Shown here: positions 42,656 through 51,559 of the stretch, in pieces
How the letters are laid out: the number at the start of each line of letters is the position of its first letter
Position numbering within the stretch: the stretch's first letter is position 1
Assembly (NCBI RefSeq): GCF_007994075.1
Contig: NZ_VIWU01000001.1
Location: 744,001-808,000, forward strand
From: Pseudonocardia hierapolitana
GTDB lineage: Bacteria > Actinomycetota > Actinomycetes > Mycobacteriales > Pseudonocardiaceae
Direction: 5' to 3'
DNA: 64,000 nucleotides
Position numbers and translations under genes: made by a program
Notes under the pieces: generated by a model
The model's database searches: none
The model's input: the letters and a program-made list of their open reading frames with translations, nothing else
What the model was told of the DNA's origin: nothing

Positions 42656-43501
42656 TCATCCGCCGGCGGACGTGCGCGTGTCTCGGGTGGCATCCGAGGC
42701 GAGCGACCCGAGCAGCGCGAGCGACCTGGCGCTCTCCGAACCGGGCTCCGCGTGGTAGATCACCAAGAGTTGGCCGCCGGAGTCGCCGACCGGGAACTTC
42801 TCGAGGCGCAGTTCGAGGATCCCGACGTCCGGATGCTGCATCTTCAGCTGTTTGCCGGCGAGCGGCTTGACGTCGTGGCGCGCCCACAGCTGCCGGAACT
42901 GCTCGCTCCCGAGTGACAGCTCGCCCACCAGCTGCGTGAGGCGCGGGTCGTCGCCGTCGGTGCCGAGCGACGTGCGGAACGCGGCGACCATGCCGCCGAT
43001 CATCCGCTCCCAGTCGGGGTGCAGCTCCCGTTCGTCCTCGTCGAGGAACATGGACCGCAGCCGGTTCTCCCCCGGCCGGATCCTCGGTGAGAGCGCCGTC
43101 GCGAGACGGTTCGCCGCGAGCACGTCGAACATCCGGCTCTCGACGAACGCCGGCAGCTCGATCACGTCGAGCAGCTGGCGGATCCCTGCCGGCACGACCT
43201 CGCGGCGCGGCCGCCGCCGCCTCGACCGAGCGGCGGACAGGCCCAGCAGGTACTGGGTGGCGGTCGCGTCGAGCCCGAACACGCGCGCCAGCGCCTCGAG
43301 CACCTGGGTCGAGGGGTTCCGGTCGCGTCCCTGCTCGAGCCGGAGGTAGTAGTCGGCGCTGATCCCGGCGAGGGTGGCGACCTCCTCGCGGCGCAGGCCC
43401 GGCGTCCGTCGGACCCCTGCCACGTGCAGCCCCACGTCGGCGGGGTCGACGAGCTCGCGCCGCGCACGCAGGTACTCGCCCAGCGCGTTCGACCTGGTCA
43501 C
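42656..43501 (-). CDS. XRE-family regulator with MmyB-like ligand-binding domain
   Basis: 281 residues. The HTH is RTPGLRREEVATLAGISADYYLRLEQGRDRNPSTQVLEAL (about 30-70). The MmyB domain includes PAFVESRMFDVLAANRLATALSP and WARHDVKPLAGKQLKMQHPDVGILELRLEKF, the standard end of the family. Such regulators often control a divergent oxidoreductase; here the aldo/keto reductase at 43603 is divergent and about 100 bases away, so it is the likely target. Confidence 0.92.
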   Translation of the reverse strand: MTRSNALGEYLRARRELVDPADVGLHVAGVRRTPGLRREEVATLAGISADYYLRLEQGRDRNPSTQVLEALARVFGLDATATQYLLGLSAARSRRRRPRREVVPAGIRQLLDVIELPAFVESRMFDVLAANRLATALSPRIRPGENRLRSMFLDEDERELHPDWERMIGGMVAAFRTSLGTDGDDPRLTQLVGELSLGSEQFRQLWARHDVKPLAGKQLKMQHPDVGILELRLEKFPVGDSGGQLLVIYHAEPGSESARSLALLGSLASDATRDTRTSAGG

Positions 43502-43602
43502 AGGGTCATGGTAAGTCGGAGCGGCCCGCCGATCCTGGTCCCGTCACCCCCAGGATGACGAGGGCGTCCCCTGCGGCGGGCGCCTGGACGAATCATGGAG
43601 CC

Positions 43603-44469
43603 ATGGCATCGAACGATCTCCCCGGCGGCCGCTACCGCGTCGCCGACATCGAGCTCACGCGCGTCGGGTACGGCGCCATGCAGCTGGCCGGCCCCGGCGT
43701 CTTCGGACCACCGAAGGATCACGACGCCGCGATCGCCGTGCTGCGCGCGGCCGTCGACCTCGGCATCAACCACATCGACACCGCCGACTTCTACGGGCCG
43801 CACGTCACCAACCACCTCATCCGCGAGGCGCTCGCGCCGTACCCGGACGACCTGCACATCGTCACGAAGGTCGGCGCCCGCCGCGACGAGAACGGCGGCT
43901 GGCCCCACGCCCGCACCCCGGCCGAGCTGCGCGAGCAGGTCCACGACAACCTGCGGAACCTGAAGCTCGACGTGCTCGACGTCGTGAACCTGCGCGTCGG
44001 CGGCTTCGACACCCCCGAGGCGGGCTCGATCGCGGAGCAGTTCGAGGCGCTCGCCGAGCTGCGGCAGCAGGGGCTGATCCGCCACCTCGGGCTCAGCACC
44101 GTCGACGCCGACCAGCTGGCCGAGGCGCGGTCGATCGCACCGGTGGTCTGCGTGCAGAACCTCTACAACCTCGCCCGCCGCGACGACGACGCCCTCGTGG
44201 ACCTCACCGCGCGGGAGGGGATCGCGTTCGTCCCGTACTTCCCCCTGGGCGGCTTCTCACCACTGCAGTCGGACGCCCTGGATGCCGTGGCGAAGCGGCT
44301 GGACTCGACGCCGATGGCGGTCGCGCTCGCCTGGCTGCTGCACAGGTCGCCGAACATGCTGCTGATCCCCGGCACGTCCTCCGTGGAACACCTGCGCGAG
44401 AACGTCGCCGCCGCCGCGCTCGAGCTCCCGGCCGATGCGATCGCGGAGCTCGACGCGATCGGCGGCTGA
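43603..44469 (+). CDS. Aldo/keto reductase
   Basis: 288 residues. HIDTADFYGPHVTN supplies catalytic Asp and Tyr, IVTKVGARR the Lys; the His position reads Asn (DVVNLRVGG), as is usual in this AKR subgroup. GAMQLAG opens the barrel, and GTSSVEHLRENVAAA closes the NADPH site. The start at MASNDLPGG is used; an upstream in-frame start adds 16 unconserved residues. Probably regulated by the divergent XRE/MmyB protein. Confidence 0.9.
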   Translation: MASNDLPGGRYRVADIELTRVGYGAMQLAGPGVFGPPKDHDAAIAVLRAAVDLGINHIDTADFYGPHVTNHLIREALAPYPDDLHIVTKVGARRDENGGWPHARTPAELREQVHDNLRNLKLDVLDVVNLRVGGFDTPEAGSIAEQFEALAELRQQGLIRHLGLSTVDADQLAEARSIAPVVCVQNLYNLARRDDDALVDLTAREGIAFVPYFPLGGFSPLQSDALDAVAKRLDSTPMAVALAWLLHRSPNMLLIPGTSSVEHLRENVAAAALELPADAIAELDAIGG

Positions 44470-44483
44470 ACGCATCGGTGCTC

Positions 44484-44926
44484 ACGCAACCCAACGGATC
44501 GCGCCGGCCGGAACGAGGCGCGCGAGCGCCCGCCCCGACGCACCCCCGGTCAGCCGACGCCCCCCGCGGCAGCCCACGCGCCCGATCGACGGGGCGCAGG
44601 CGGAGACGGGAAGCGCGAGCCGACGGGGGGTCCGCGGGCCTCCCTCCCCCGTCGCACCCCCTCGGCCGATGCCCTCGCCGGGGCCTACGCGCCCCGATCG
44701 ACAAGGAGCACGGGCCGAGACGAGGCGCGCGAGCGCCCGCCCCGACGCGCCCCCGGTCAGCCGACGCCCCCCCGCGGCCCACGCGTCCCGTCGACGAGGG
44801 GCACGCAAGCGCGAGCGAGTCCGGGCGCGTACGCGTACGCGAAGCGTCCCGCCGGTGGCGCCCCGTTCTCCGCCCCGCGTCACGGCTCACGCGCCCCGTC
44901 GGCAGCGCCGGGTCAGGACGCGTGAG
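44484..44926. repeat. GC-rich degenerate repeat patch (about 100-bp units, paired period about 205 bp)
   Basis: An ACGCG-plus-CCC motif recurs at 44484, 44576, 44687, 44781 and 44889, so units are 92-111 bases long. Alternate units are most alike: a block starting at GAGGCGCGCGAGCGCC is nearly identical at about 44515 and 44722. No gene is credible in any frame. It separates convergent genes. Confidence 0.75.
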
Positions 44927-45697
44927 TCAGTGGTCCGCCCACGTCACGTCCGGCGGGCGCGGCGCGCCTGCCGGCCCGGGTACGCCCCGGAACCCGTACG
45001 GCGCCGGGTCGCGACCGGGCTGCACGAACCAGCACTCCCCCGGCTCGCCCCGCTCCAGCACGGCCTCGATCGCGTCCGCCACGTTCTCGGCGGTGAGCAG
45101 CGGGAACTCCCCGAACTGTGGCTTGGCCCGCGCGATCAGCGGGGTGTCGGCGAAGCCGGGGCACACGGCGTTCACCCGGATCCCGTCGCCCGCGAGCACC
45201 GGCGCCGCCGCCCGCACGTACCCCACCACCGCGTGCTTGGTCATCGTGTACAGCGCGTCGCCCGGCATCGGCACGAGCCCGGCCAGCGATGCGGTGGCGA
45301 CCACCCGTCCGCCTCCCGCGCGCCGCAGCGCGGGCACGGCGGCGGCGAGCCCGAACACGACGTGGTCCACGTTCACGCCGACGATGCGCCGGTAACCGGC
45401 CAGGTCGAGCTCCTCGACCCCGGACTGTCCGGCCGTCACCCCGGCGTTGAGCAGCACGACGTCCAGCCGCCCGAACGTCTCCTCCGCGGCGGCGACGTGC
45501 GCCGGCATCCGCTCGGGATCGGCGACGTCCCCGGCCAACGCGAGGCCGCCCACCTCATCGGCGACCTCGCTCGCCGCCGCCTCGTCCCGGTCGGCCACGG
45601 CGACCCGCGCCCCCGCCGCCGCGAGCCGTCGCACCGCAGCCGCCCCGATCCCCGACCCGCCGCCCGTGACCAGGGCGCCCTTGCCCGTGAGATCCAT
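44927..45697 (-). CDS. Short-chain dehydrogenase/reductase (SDR)
   Basis: 256 residues. Cofactor motif ALVTGGGSGIGAAAVRRL; VLLNAGVT (NAG); the catalytic Ser is in ATASLAG and the Tyr/Lys in YTMTKHA. VADRDEA at the end of beta-2 favours NAD. Its ATG shares one base with the TGA stop of the M20 peptidase gene, so they are co-transcribed. The last 25 residues are Pro-rich and unusual. Substrate unknown. Confidence 0.92.
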   Translation of the reverse strand: MDLTGKGALVTGGGSGIGAAAVRRLAAAGARVAVADRDEAAASEVADEVGGLALAGDVADPERMPAHVAAAEETFGRLDVVLLNAGVTAGQSGVEELDLAGYRRIVGVNVDHVVFGLAAAVPALRRAGGGRVVATASLAGLVPMPGDALYTMTKHAVVGYVRAAAPVLAGDGIRVNAVCPGFADTPLIARAKPQFGEFPLLTAENVADAIEAVLERGEPGECWFVQPGRDPAPYGFRGVPGPAGAPRPPDVTWADH

Positions 45698-47013
45698 CAG
45701 CAGGTCCGCAGGAACCGGTCGAGCACGCGGGTGCCGAACTGCAGCGCGTCCACCGGCACACGCTCGTCGATGCCGTGGAAGAGCGAGGCGAAGTCGAGGT
45801 CCGGCGGGAGCCGCAGCGGGGCGAACCCGTAGCACTGCATGCCCAGCTCGGCGAACGACTTGGCGTCCGTGCCGCCCGACAGCATGTACGGCACGGTCTT
45901 CGCGCCCGGATCCTCCTCCCGCAACGCGGCCGCCATCGCCTCGGTCAGCGGCCCCTCGAACGGCGTCTCGACCGCAGGCAGGTGCTGCACCCACTCGCGC
46001 GTCACGTCCGGGCCGAGCAGCTCGTCGACTTCCCGCAGGAACGCCTCCTCCCGCCCTGGCAGCATCCGGCAGTCGACGACCGCCTCCGCCGTGGACGGGA
46101 TCACGTTCGCCTTGTACCCGGCCGAGAGCATCGTCGGGTTCGCCGTGTCGCGGATGGTCGCCCCGACCAGCCGCGAGAGCGGCCCGAGCTTCGCGAGCGC
46201 CCCCTCCAGGTCGTCCTCGGGGAACTCCAGCCCGGTCAGCTGGGACATCTGTTCGAGGAACGCGCGGACGGTGTCGGTGAGCACCAGCGGGAAGGTGTGG
46301 TTCCCGAGCCGGGCGACCGCCTCCGCGACGTGCGTCACCGCGTTGTCGTCGTGCAGGAACGACCCGTGCCCCGGCTTGCCCCTGGCCCGTAGCCGCATCC
46401 ACGCGATGCCCTTCTCGGCGGCCTCGATCAGGTACACCCGCTGGTTCTCGCCGAGCGTGAGCGAGAACCCGCCCACCTCGCCGACGGCCTCGGTGCACCC
46501 CTCGAAGAGGTCGGGCCGATGCTCGACCAGCCACTGCGCCCCGTAGGACCCGCCCGCCTCCTCGTCGGCGACGAACGCGAACACGATGTCCCGCGGCGGC
46601 ACCACCCCGTCGCGCTTGAACCGGCGCGCGACCGCGAGCGTCATGCCGACCATGTCCTTCATGTCGACCGCGCCCCGGCCCCACACGTAGCCGTCCTGCA
46701 CGGCCCCGGAGAACGGGTGCACCGACCACTCCGTCGGATCCGCCGGCACCACGTCCAGGTGCCCGTGCACGAGCAGCGCACCCCGCGACGGATCGGCCCC
46801 CGGGAGCCGGCAGATCACGTTCGACCGCCCCGGCGCCCCCGAATCGAGCACCTCCACCTCGTACCCGACCTCGGTGAGCTTGCCGGCCACGTACTCGGCG
46901 GCCTCCCGCTCCCCCGTCGTCGTCTCGAGGTCACCCGTGTTCGTCGTGTCGATGCGGATGAGCTCCGACGTCAACTCGACGACCTCGTCCTCGGCTGCTC
47001 CTTGCCTGGTCAC
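45697..47013 (-). CDS. M20-family metallopeptidase
   Basis: 438 residues from a GTG after GGAAG. Metal ligands lie in LLVHGHLDVVPA, GRGAVDMKDMVG and ADEEAGGSYGAQWLV, where EE supplies the catalytic Glu. The dimerisation domain (RLRARGKPGHGS) and the last ligand His (FHGIDERVP) are present, so the two-zinc site looks complete. Members cleave acylated amino acids or dipeptides. Operonic with the SDR. The tRNA-Leu gene is just upstream on the other strand. Confidence 0.93.
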   Translation of the reverse strand: MTRQGAAEDEVVELTSELIRIDTTNTGDLETTTGEREAAEYVAGKLTEVGYEVEVLDSGAPGRSNVICRLPGADPSRGALLVHGHLDVVPADPTEWSVHPFSGAVQDGYVWGRGAVDMKDMVGMTLAVARRFKRDGVVPPRDIVFAFVADEEAGGSYGAQWLVEHRPDLFEGCTEAVGEVGGFSLTLGENQRVYLIEAAEKGIAWMRLRARGKPGHGSFLHDDNAVTHVAEAVARLGNHTFPLVLTDTVRAFLEQMSQLTGLEFPEDDLEGALAKLGPLSRLVGATIRDTANPTMLSAGYKANVIPSTAEAVVDCRMLPGREEAFLREVDELLGPDVTREWVQHLPAVETPFEGPLTEAMAAALREEDPGAKTVPYMLSGGTDAKSFAELGMQCYGFAPLRLPPDLDFASLFHGIDERVPVDALQFGTRVLDRFLRTC

Positions 47014-47084
47014 GCGGATCTTCCTACCACTCTGAGGACCGGTCGCGGGGGTCCGGAGGGTGTGGGCTATCCTTCCCTCAGCAA

Positions 47085-47168
47085 GTCCGAGTGGCGGAAT
47101 GGCAGACGCGCTAGCTTGAGGTGCTAGTCCCCGAGTAGGGGGTGGGGGTTCAAGTCCCCCCTCGGACA
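47085..47168 (+). tRNA. tRNA-Leu (anticodon GAG)
   Basis: Acceptor GTCCGAG pairs with CTCGGAC. The anticodon arm is CTAGC-TTGAGGT-GCTAG with anticodon GAG. A long variable arm (CCCCGAGTAGGGGG) marks a class II tRNA, and the T arm is GGGGGTTCAAGTCCCCC. CCA is not encoded (ACACA follows). Its 3' end is repeated downstream at 54.88 and 59.94 kb, so it is the probable attachment site for integrative elements. Confidence 0.97.
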
Positions 47169-47169
47169 C
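47151..47169 (+). other. Probable attachment site core (attL) in the tRNA-Leu 3' end
   Basis: The last 19 bases of the tRNA recur at 59943-59961 with one mismatch, and the last nine again at 54881-54889. The 3' end of a tRNA is the classic target of tyrosine integrases; the duplicate restores the tRNA after insertion. Confidence 0.65.
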
Positions 47170-47233
47170 AAGATCAGGCCGATGACCTGCGGTGATTTGA
47201 ATCCCGTTCGTTCAATCACTGCGAAACGCCTGG

Positions 47234-47623
47234 TCAGAGGCGTGGGGGTTCATATACCCCACCGACTTGCTTCGGTGCCGCTTCGATGCACGACGTTCCA
47301 GACAGGCTGAGCGGTCGCGCGCGAGCACCTCGATGGTCCGGGCTGCGCGTTCTCGCGCAGGTTGACCGCCGCCTGTGATCGGCCAGCGCGCCGGGCCGGG
47401 CGCCGTCGTGCACGATGCGCAGCGGTAGAGGGCCTGCGAGGAACTCCAGTCCCAGCAGGATGGATCGGCCGATCCGCAGACGATAGGGCTGGTAGCTGGG
47501 CTCACCGCGACGCCGCCTGCCGACGGCGCTCCAGGTGGCGACGACCGCGCCCAGCACGATGGCCGGCACGCCCACGGCGTCGACGATCTTGCCTACCAGC
47601 TCCGCTGCGGCGGGGAAGTCCAC
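47234..47623 (-). pseudogene. Truncated DUF1622 membrane protein
   Basis: The N-terminal half matches DUF1622: VGKIVDAVGVPAIVLGAVVATWSAVGRRRRGEPSYQPYRLRIGRSILLGLEFL. After residue 70 the frame becomes Arg/Ser-rich and the expected second and third helices (the RTFLSFSLEVE region) are not found in any frame. A degraded gene inside the first element. Confidence 0.65.
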
Positions 47624-47689
47624 GACCTACCGGGTTCGGGTGCGGGACAGCCTGGCGCGGCCGTCGTCCTGCAGGCGAGCCAGCACCAG

Positions 47690-48239
47690 CGCCTCCTTCA
47701 CAACCGGACCCGGTTGTTCAGCCGCAACAACCGCGACATCACCGCTTCCTATCCCGACCTCGCCCGCCTCCCGGTCGCCGACGGGCTGGTGCTCGACGAG
47801 CACGGCCCGTCCGGGCTTCGCTCGTCTGCAGCAGCGGATGCACGTCATCCGTCCGTCGGTCGCGCTGCTGGCCGAGGTGCCGGTCCGCTACGTCGTGTTC
47901 GACCTCCTCCACCGCGCCGGCAGGTTGCTGCGCGAGGAGCCGTTCACCATCCGCCGGCAGATCCTCGACGACCTGCGCTTGGACACTGCCGGTCTGCAGG
48001 TCTCCCCGATGTCCACCTACACCCCCGGCGAGCTGGTGATGACCGCCGCCCGCCAGCAGGGCCTGGAAGGCGTCGCCGCGAACGCGCGAGGTCGCGCTAC
48101 GAGCCCGGCCGGCGGTCCAGGGCGTGGATCAAGACACCGATCCGGCACACCGCTCGAGGTGATCATCGCCGGGTGGTCGCCGAGCACCGGCCACCCGAAC
48201 GCGCTGGGCTCGCTGCTGCTCGCCGCGCACCACGGGTGA
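47690..48239 (+). pseudogene. Remnant of an ATP-dependent DNA ligase (LigD ligase-domain type)
   Basis: Pieces in different frames match consecutive parts of the ligase domain. LFSRNNRDITASYPDLARLPVADGLVLDEHG comes first, then FARLQQRMHVIRPSVALLAEVPVRYVVFDLLH and QQGLEGVAANARG. RYEPGRRSRAWIK is in the other frame, followed by LEVIIAGWSPSTGHPNALGSLLLAAHHG. The catalytic KxDG motif and the rest of the protein are missing. At least two frameshifts; non-functional. Confidence 0.8.
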
Positions 48240-48282
48240 ACGCGCAGTGCCAGCGGGTCGCGCTCGACTGAGGAACGCGAAA

Positions 48283-48312
48283 GGGGCGGCCCGTCCGCGA
48301 ACGGGCCGCCCC
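48283..48312 (-). terminator. Terminator of the branched-chain amino acid type transporter operon
   Basis: A perfect 12-bp stem (GGGGCGGCCCGT and complement) with a 6-base loop starts 18 bases after the stop at 48330; on the minus strand TTTCGCG follows, giving a short T-run. Confidence 0.8.
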
Positions 48313-48329
48313 GTCGAGTCACACCGGGG

Positions 48330-49589
48330 TCACCCGAAGGCTTCCACCGTGTCGTAGCCCCGACCGTTGTACTTCTGGACGACCACCGTCGACACCGCGG
48401 GCTGACCGCTCTCGCTGGTGGTCACCGCCGTGTCCGGCAGCATGAGCGGCGCCTGGAAGTCCTTGATCGCGCGCAGCGCCTCCATGAAGCTGTCCCGGGT
48501 CGGCTCCTTCATGTTCTGGAAGGCCTGCTCGAGCGTCGCGCCGATCATCCAGCTCCACTGGCAGTGCGGGAACGCCGGCAGGTCCGGGTAGTTGCCGTAC
48601 TGCTTGAGGGCCGCCAGGTACTCCACGACGTCCGGGTCCTGGGCGAAGGCGGGGCTCTGCGGCGCCTTCGCGAAAGAGACGGAGTAGATGCCGGGGAATG
48701 CCGCCGCGCCGCCGGGCTCGAGGATGGCCGTGGGGCTCGACGTGTTCGAGGGCAGGAACCAGCTCGGCGTCCAGCCCAGCTGCTGCGCCTTCTGCAGCGC
48801 CGCAATCACGAGCGGAGTCACCGACATCGCGTTGAAGAAGACGTCGGCGCCGCTGTTGGCCAGCTCGGTGATCTGCGCGTCGACGGACGTGTCGGTCGCC
48901 TCGTAGGTGAGCTCGCCGACGACCTCGATGTTGCCCGCGCCTTCGATGGCCGACTTGAAGCCCTGGACGTAGCCCGCACCGAAGTCGTCGTTCTGCGACA
49001 GGATCGCGACCCGGTGGGCGGCGCCCGAGGAGGCCAGCAGCTCACCGAAGGCCGCGCCCTCGTTCTGGTAGATCGGCACGAACCCGAGCTGCCATGGGCT
49101 CTGCTGGGTGTCGCTGAACAGCGGGTCGCCGGTCATGATCAGCACCTGCGGCACCTCGTCGGCGATCGCCGCCTCGCGCCAGGCGCGGTTGGTCGGCGTG
49201 CCCAGCCCCGCGGTCATCGCGAAGACCTCGCCCTTCAGCTGGTCGTAGTTCGCCGCCGCCTGCTGCGGGTCGTAGGTGTCATCCAGTGCCTGGATCTCGA
49301 CGGTGCGGGTCTTCCCGTCGCCGAACTCGACGCCTCCCGCGGCGTTCTTCGCACCGAAGTACGCGGTGACGCCTGCGACCGTGCAGGTGCCCGGCCCCGC
49401 GGTGGGGCCGCTGAGCGGCGTGGTGATGCCGAGCGTGACCGTGGTGTCCGTGATGCCGGGGCTGGGCGCACCCTCGGCCGCATCGCCGCTGCGGCCGGCG
49501 TCCCGCCCGCCGCACGCGCTGACCGTCACCGCGAGCGCCAACGCGACGGCGATGCCGAGCGCCCTCCGCGATCGAGAGTGCGTGTTCAT
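48330..49589 (-). CDS. Branched-chain amino acid type ABC transporter, substrate-binding lipoprotein
   Basis: 419 residues. Signal peptide with lipobox VSAC, lipidated at Cys26. The mature part is a type I periplasmic-binding (Peripla_BP_6) fold: TVTLGITTPLSGPTAG, GGVEFGDGKTRTVEIQALDDTYDPQQAAANYDQLK, VAILSQNDDFGAGYVQGFKSAIE and PSWFLPSNTSSP. It overlaps livM by 4 bases and is the last gene of the operon. Leu/Ile/Val is the family default; amides, aromatic acids or urea are also known substrates. Confidence 0.92.
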   Translation of the reverse strand: MNTHSRSRRALGIAVALALAVTVSACGGRDAGRSGDAAEGAPSPGITDTTVTLGITTPLSGPTAGPGTCTVAGVTAYFGAKNAAGGVEFGDGKTRTVEIQALDDTYDPQQAAANYDQLKGEVFAMTAGLGTPTNRAWREAAIADEVPQVLIMTGDPLFSDTQQSPWQLGFVPIYQNEGAAFGELLASSGAAHRVAILSQNDDFGAGYVQGFKSAIEGAGNIEVVGELTYEATDTSVDAQITELANSGADVFFNAMSVTPLVIAALQKAQQLGWTPSWFLPSNTSSPTAILEPGGAAAFPGIYSVSFAKAPQSPAFAQDPDVVEYLAALKQYGNYPDLPAFPHCQWSWMIGATLEQAFQNMKEPTRDSFMEALRAIKDFQAPLMLPDTAVTTSESGQPAVSTVVVQKYNGRGYDTVEAFG

Positions 49590-50677
49590 GCGCGACCTAG
49601 CCTCTCCGTATCGGGTTCCTCCGCCGCGGGGCCCGACCCTGTGGTCGGCGACGGCGTGGTCGGTGGCGCGGCGTGGCCGCGACCGGCGGGAGAGCGCCGC
49701 AGCCCGCGCATCACCGCGCGGGGCAGCGACACGAGGCCGCCGGGGAGGACGAACAGCACGACCAGCAGGAGCGCGCCCTGCAGCAGCGCCGTGAGGCTCG
49801 GGTCGACGGCATTCGTCAGGTTCGGGACGACCACGTAGAACGCGCCGCCGAGCAGCGAACCCACGATGCTGCCCGCGCCGCCGATCACCATCGCGACGAG
49901 CAGCTCAATCGAGTGCCCGAAGCTCATCGTCTCCGGCGACGTGTACTGGACGACGACCATGTACAGAAACCCGCTCACGCCGCCGATGAGCGACGCGATC
50001 GTGAATGCCAGCACCTTGTACCGGTACGGCGAGATGCCCATCGAGGACGCCACGTTCTCGTTGCCCTTGACGATCGCGAAGGCGCGGCCGTACTTGCCGC
50101 GGACGAGGAAGCGCGTCAGCACGAACACGATGCCGCCGATGACGAGCACGAGGTACAGCTGCCACTGGTCGTCGTAGAGCCCGCTCCCCTCCGGCGCATC
50201 GGTGAAGCGCGCGGACACGCCCTGCGAGCCGCCGGTGAACTCGCTCAACCGCTTGGCCAGCGGTACACCGACGATGGGCAGCGCGATCGTGACCATCGCG
50301 ATCGCGAGTCCGCCCAGGCGTGCGGCGGCGAGTGCCACGAGCAGTCCAGCGACGGCGGGGATCAGGCAGGTGAGCACGAAGACCAGGACGATGTTCCAGT
50401 CGTTCGTGACGCCGTACGCGGTGACATACGCACCGAGGCCGAGGAAGAAGATCTGGCCGAGCGAGATCTGCCCGGTGTACCCCATGACGACGTTGAGGCC
50501 CAGCACGGCGACGGCGAAGACGCCGATGCGGGCGAGCGTGTCGTTGGCGGCCTCCGTCAGCACGAGCGGCAGAACGGCGAGCACGACGACGAGCAGCAGC
50601 GGCGCCGCCCAGCGCACCCAGGGGCGCTGCCGCAGGGCCGAGAAGGACGAGGCTGGGGCAGCCGTCGGACGGGTCAT
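49586..50677 (-). CDS. livM: Branched-chain amino acid type ABC transporter permease (LivM-like)
   Basis: 363 residues with about ten helices. NVVMGYTGQISLGQIFFLGLGAYVTAYGV is the LivM signature, and GRAFAIVKGNENVASSMGISPYRYKVLAFTIAS is the EAA-like loop that contacts the ATPase. The C-terminal 40 residues are a Pro/Thr-rich tail. Its ATG shares a base with the livH stop (TGATG), and its stop overlaps the binding-protein start. Confidence 0.92.
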   Translation of the reverse strand: MTRPTAAPASSFSALRQRPWVRWAAPLLLVVVLAVLPLVLTEAANDTLARIGVFAVAVLGLNVVMGYTGQISLGQIFFLGLGAYVTAYGVTNDWNIVLVFVLTCLIPAVAGLLVALAAARLGGLAIAMVTIALPIVGVPLAKRLSEFTGGSQGVSARFTDAPEGSGLYDDQWQLYLVLVIGGIVFVLTRFLVRGKYGRAFAIVKGNENVASSMGISPYRYKVLAFTIASLIGGVSGFLYMVVVQYTSPETMSFGHSIELLVAMVIGGAGSIVGSLLGGAFYVVVPNLTNAVDPSLTALLQGALLLVVLFVLPGGLVSLPRAVMRGLRRSPAGRGHAAPPTTPSPTTGSGPAAEEPDTERLGRA

Positions 50678-51558
50678 CACACGCGAACCACGGTTTTCCG
50701 GCCGAACAGGCCCTGGGGTCGGACGATGAGCACGACGAAGATGAGGATGAACGGCACGGCGACCTTGAGGTCGAAGCCGATGAATCCGACGTACACCGCG
50801 GCCAGGTTCTCCAGGACGCCGATGATCCACGCCGCGATGACGACGCCGACCGGGCTCGTGAGGCCGCCGAGGATGACGGCGGCCAGCCCGTACACGAGGA
50901 CGCTGTCGAGCATCCCCGGCGTCAGCGTGAGCTGCGGTGCGACGAGAGCACCGGCGACGGCGCCGAGCGCCGCGGCGAGCCCCCAGCCGACCATGAGGAG
51001 GCGTTCGACGGGGAGCCCGGAGAACGCCGCGGACTGGGGGTTGATCGCGACGGCCCGCAGCGCCAGGCCGAGCTTCGTGCCGAAGAAGAGCCCCTGCAGC
51101 AGGACCATCGCCACGATGATCACGAGCGTGGTCCCGATCGAGCGGATGCTGATCGAGACGCCAAGTAACGACACCGTGTCGAGGGAGAACAGCGAGGGGA
51201 ACTGCTGGTTGTTGTACGTCCAGAGCCAGCCGGCGATGCCCGTGATCAGGGTCAGCAGGCCGATCGTGACGACGACGGCGGTGTCGGGGTCACCGCGCTC
51301 GAACCGCCGCATCAGATACCGCTCGACCACTGCGCCGAGTACGAAGGAGAAGAGGATCGACCCCAGGATGGCGAGGACGAGCGGCACGCCGCGATTCGTC
51401 AGCACCCACGCGACGTAGGTGGCGAGCACGGCCATGCCACCCTGCGCGAAGTTGATCAGCCCGGTCGCCGAGTGGACGAGCACGATCGCGAGGGCGATCG
51501 CGGCGTAGACCGAGCCGATGGACAGTCCGTCGACGACGAGTTGGATGAACTTCTCCAT
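50677..51558 (-). CDS. livH: Branched-chain amino acid type ABC transporter permease (LivH-like)
   Basis: 293 residues with about eight helices. GLSIGSVYAAIALAIVLVHSATGLINFAQGGMAVLATYVAW is the LivH opening, and LGLALRAVAINPQSAAFSGLPVERLLMVGWGLAAALGAVAGAL is the coupling loop. The ATG is one base after the livF stop. Pairs with LivM to form the membrane pore. Confidence 0.93.
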   Translation of the reverse strand: MEKFIQLVVDGLSIGSVYAAIALAIVLVHSATGLINFAQGGMAVLATYVAWVLTNRGVPLVLAILGSILFSFVLGAVVERYLMRRFERGDPDTAVVVTIGLLTLITGIAGWLWTYNNQQFPSLFSLDTVSLLGVSISIRSIGTTLVIIVAMVLLQGLFFGTKLGLALRAVAINPQSAAFSGLPVERLLMVGWGLAAALGAVAGALVAPQLTLTPGMLDSVLVYGLAAVILGGLTSPVGVVIAAWIIGVLENLAAVYVGFIGFDLKVAVPFILIFVVLIVRPQGLFGRKTVVRV

Positions 51559-51559
51559 C

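Noticed and set aside
47200..47270. Second tRNA-like T-arm after tRNA-Leu
   Set aside because: GGGGGTTCATATACCCC looks like a T arm, but no acceptor, D or anticodon arms can be fitted around it.
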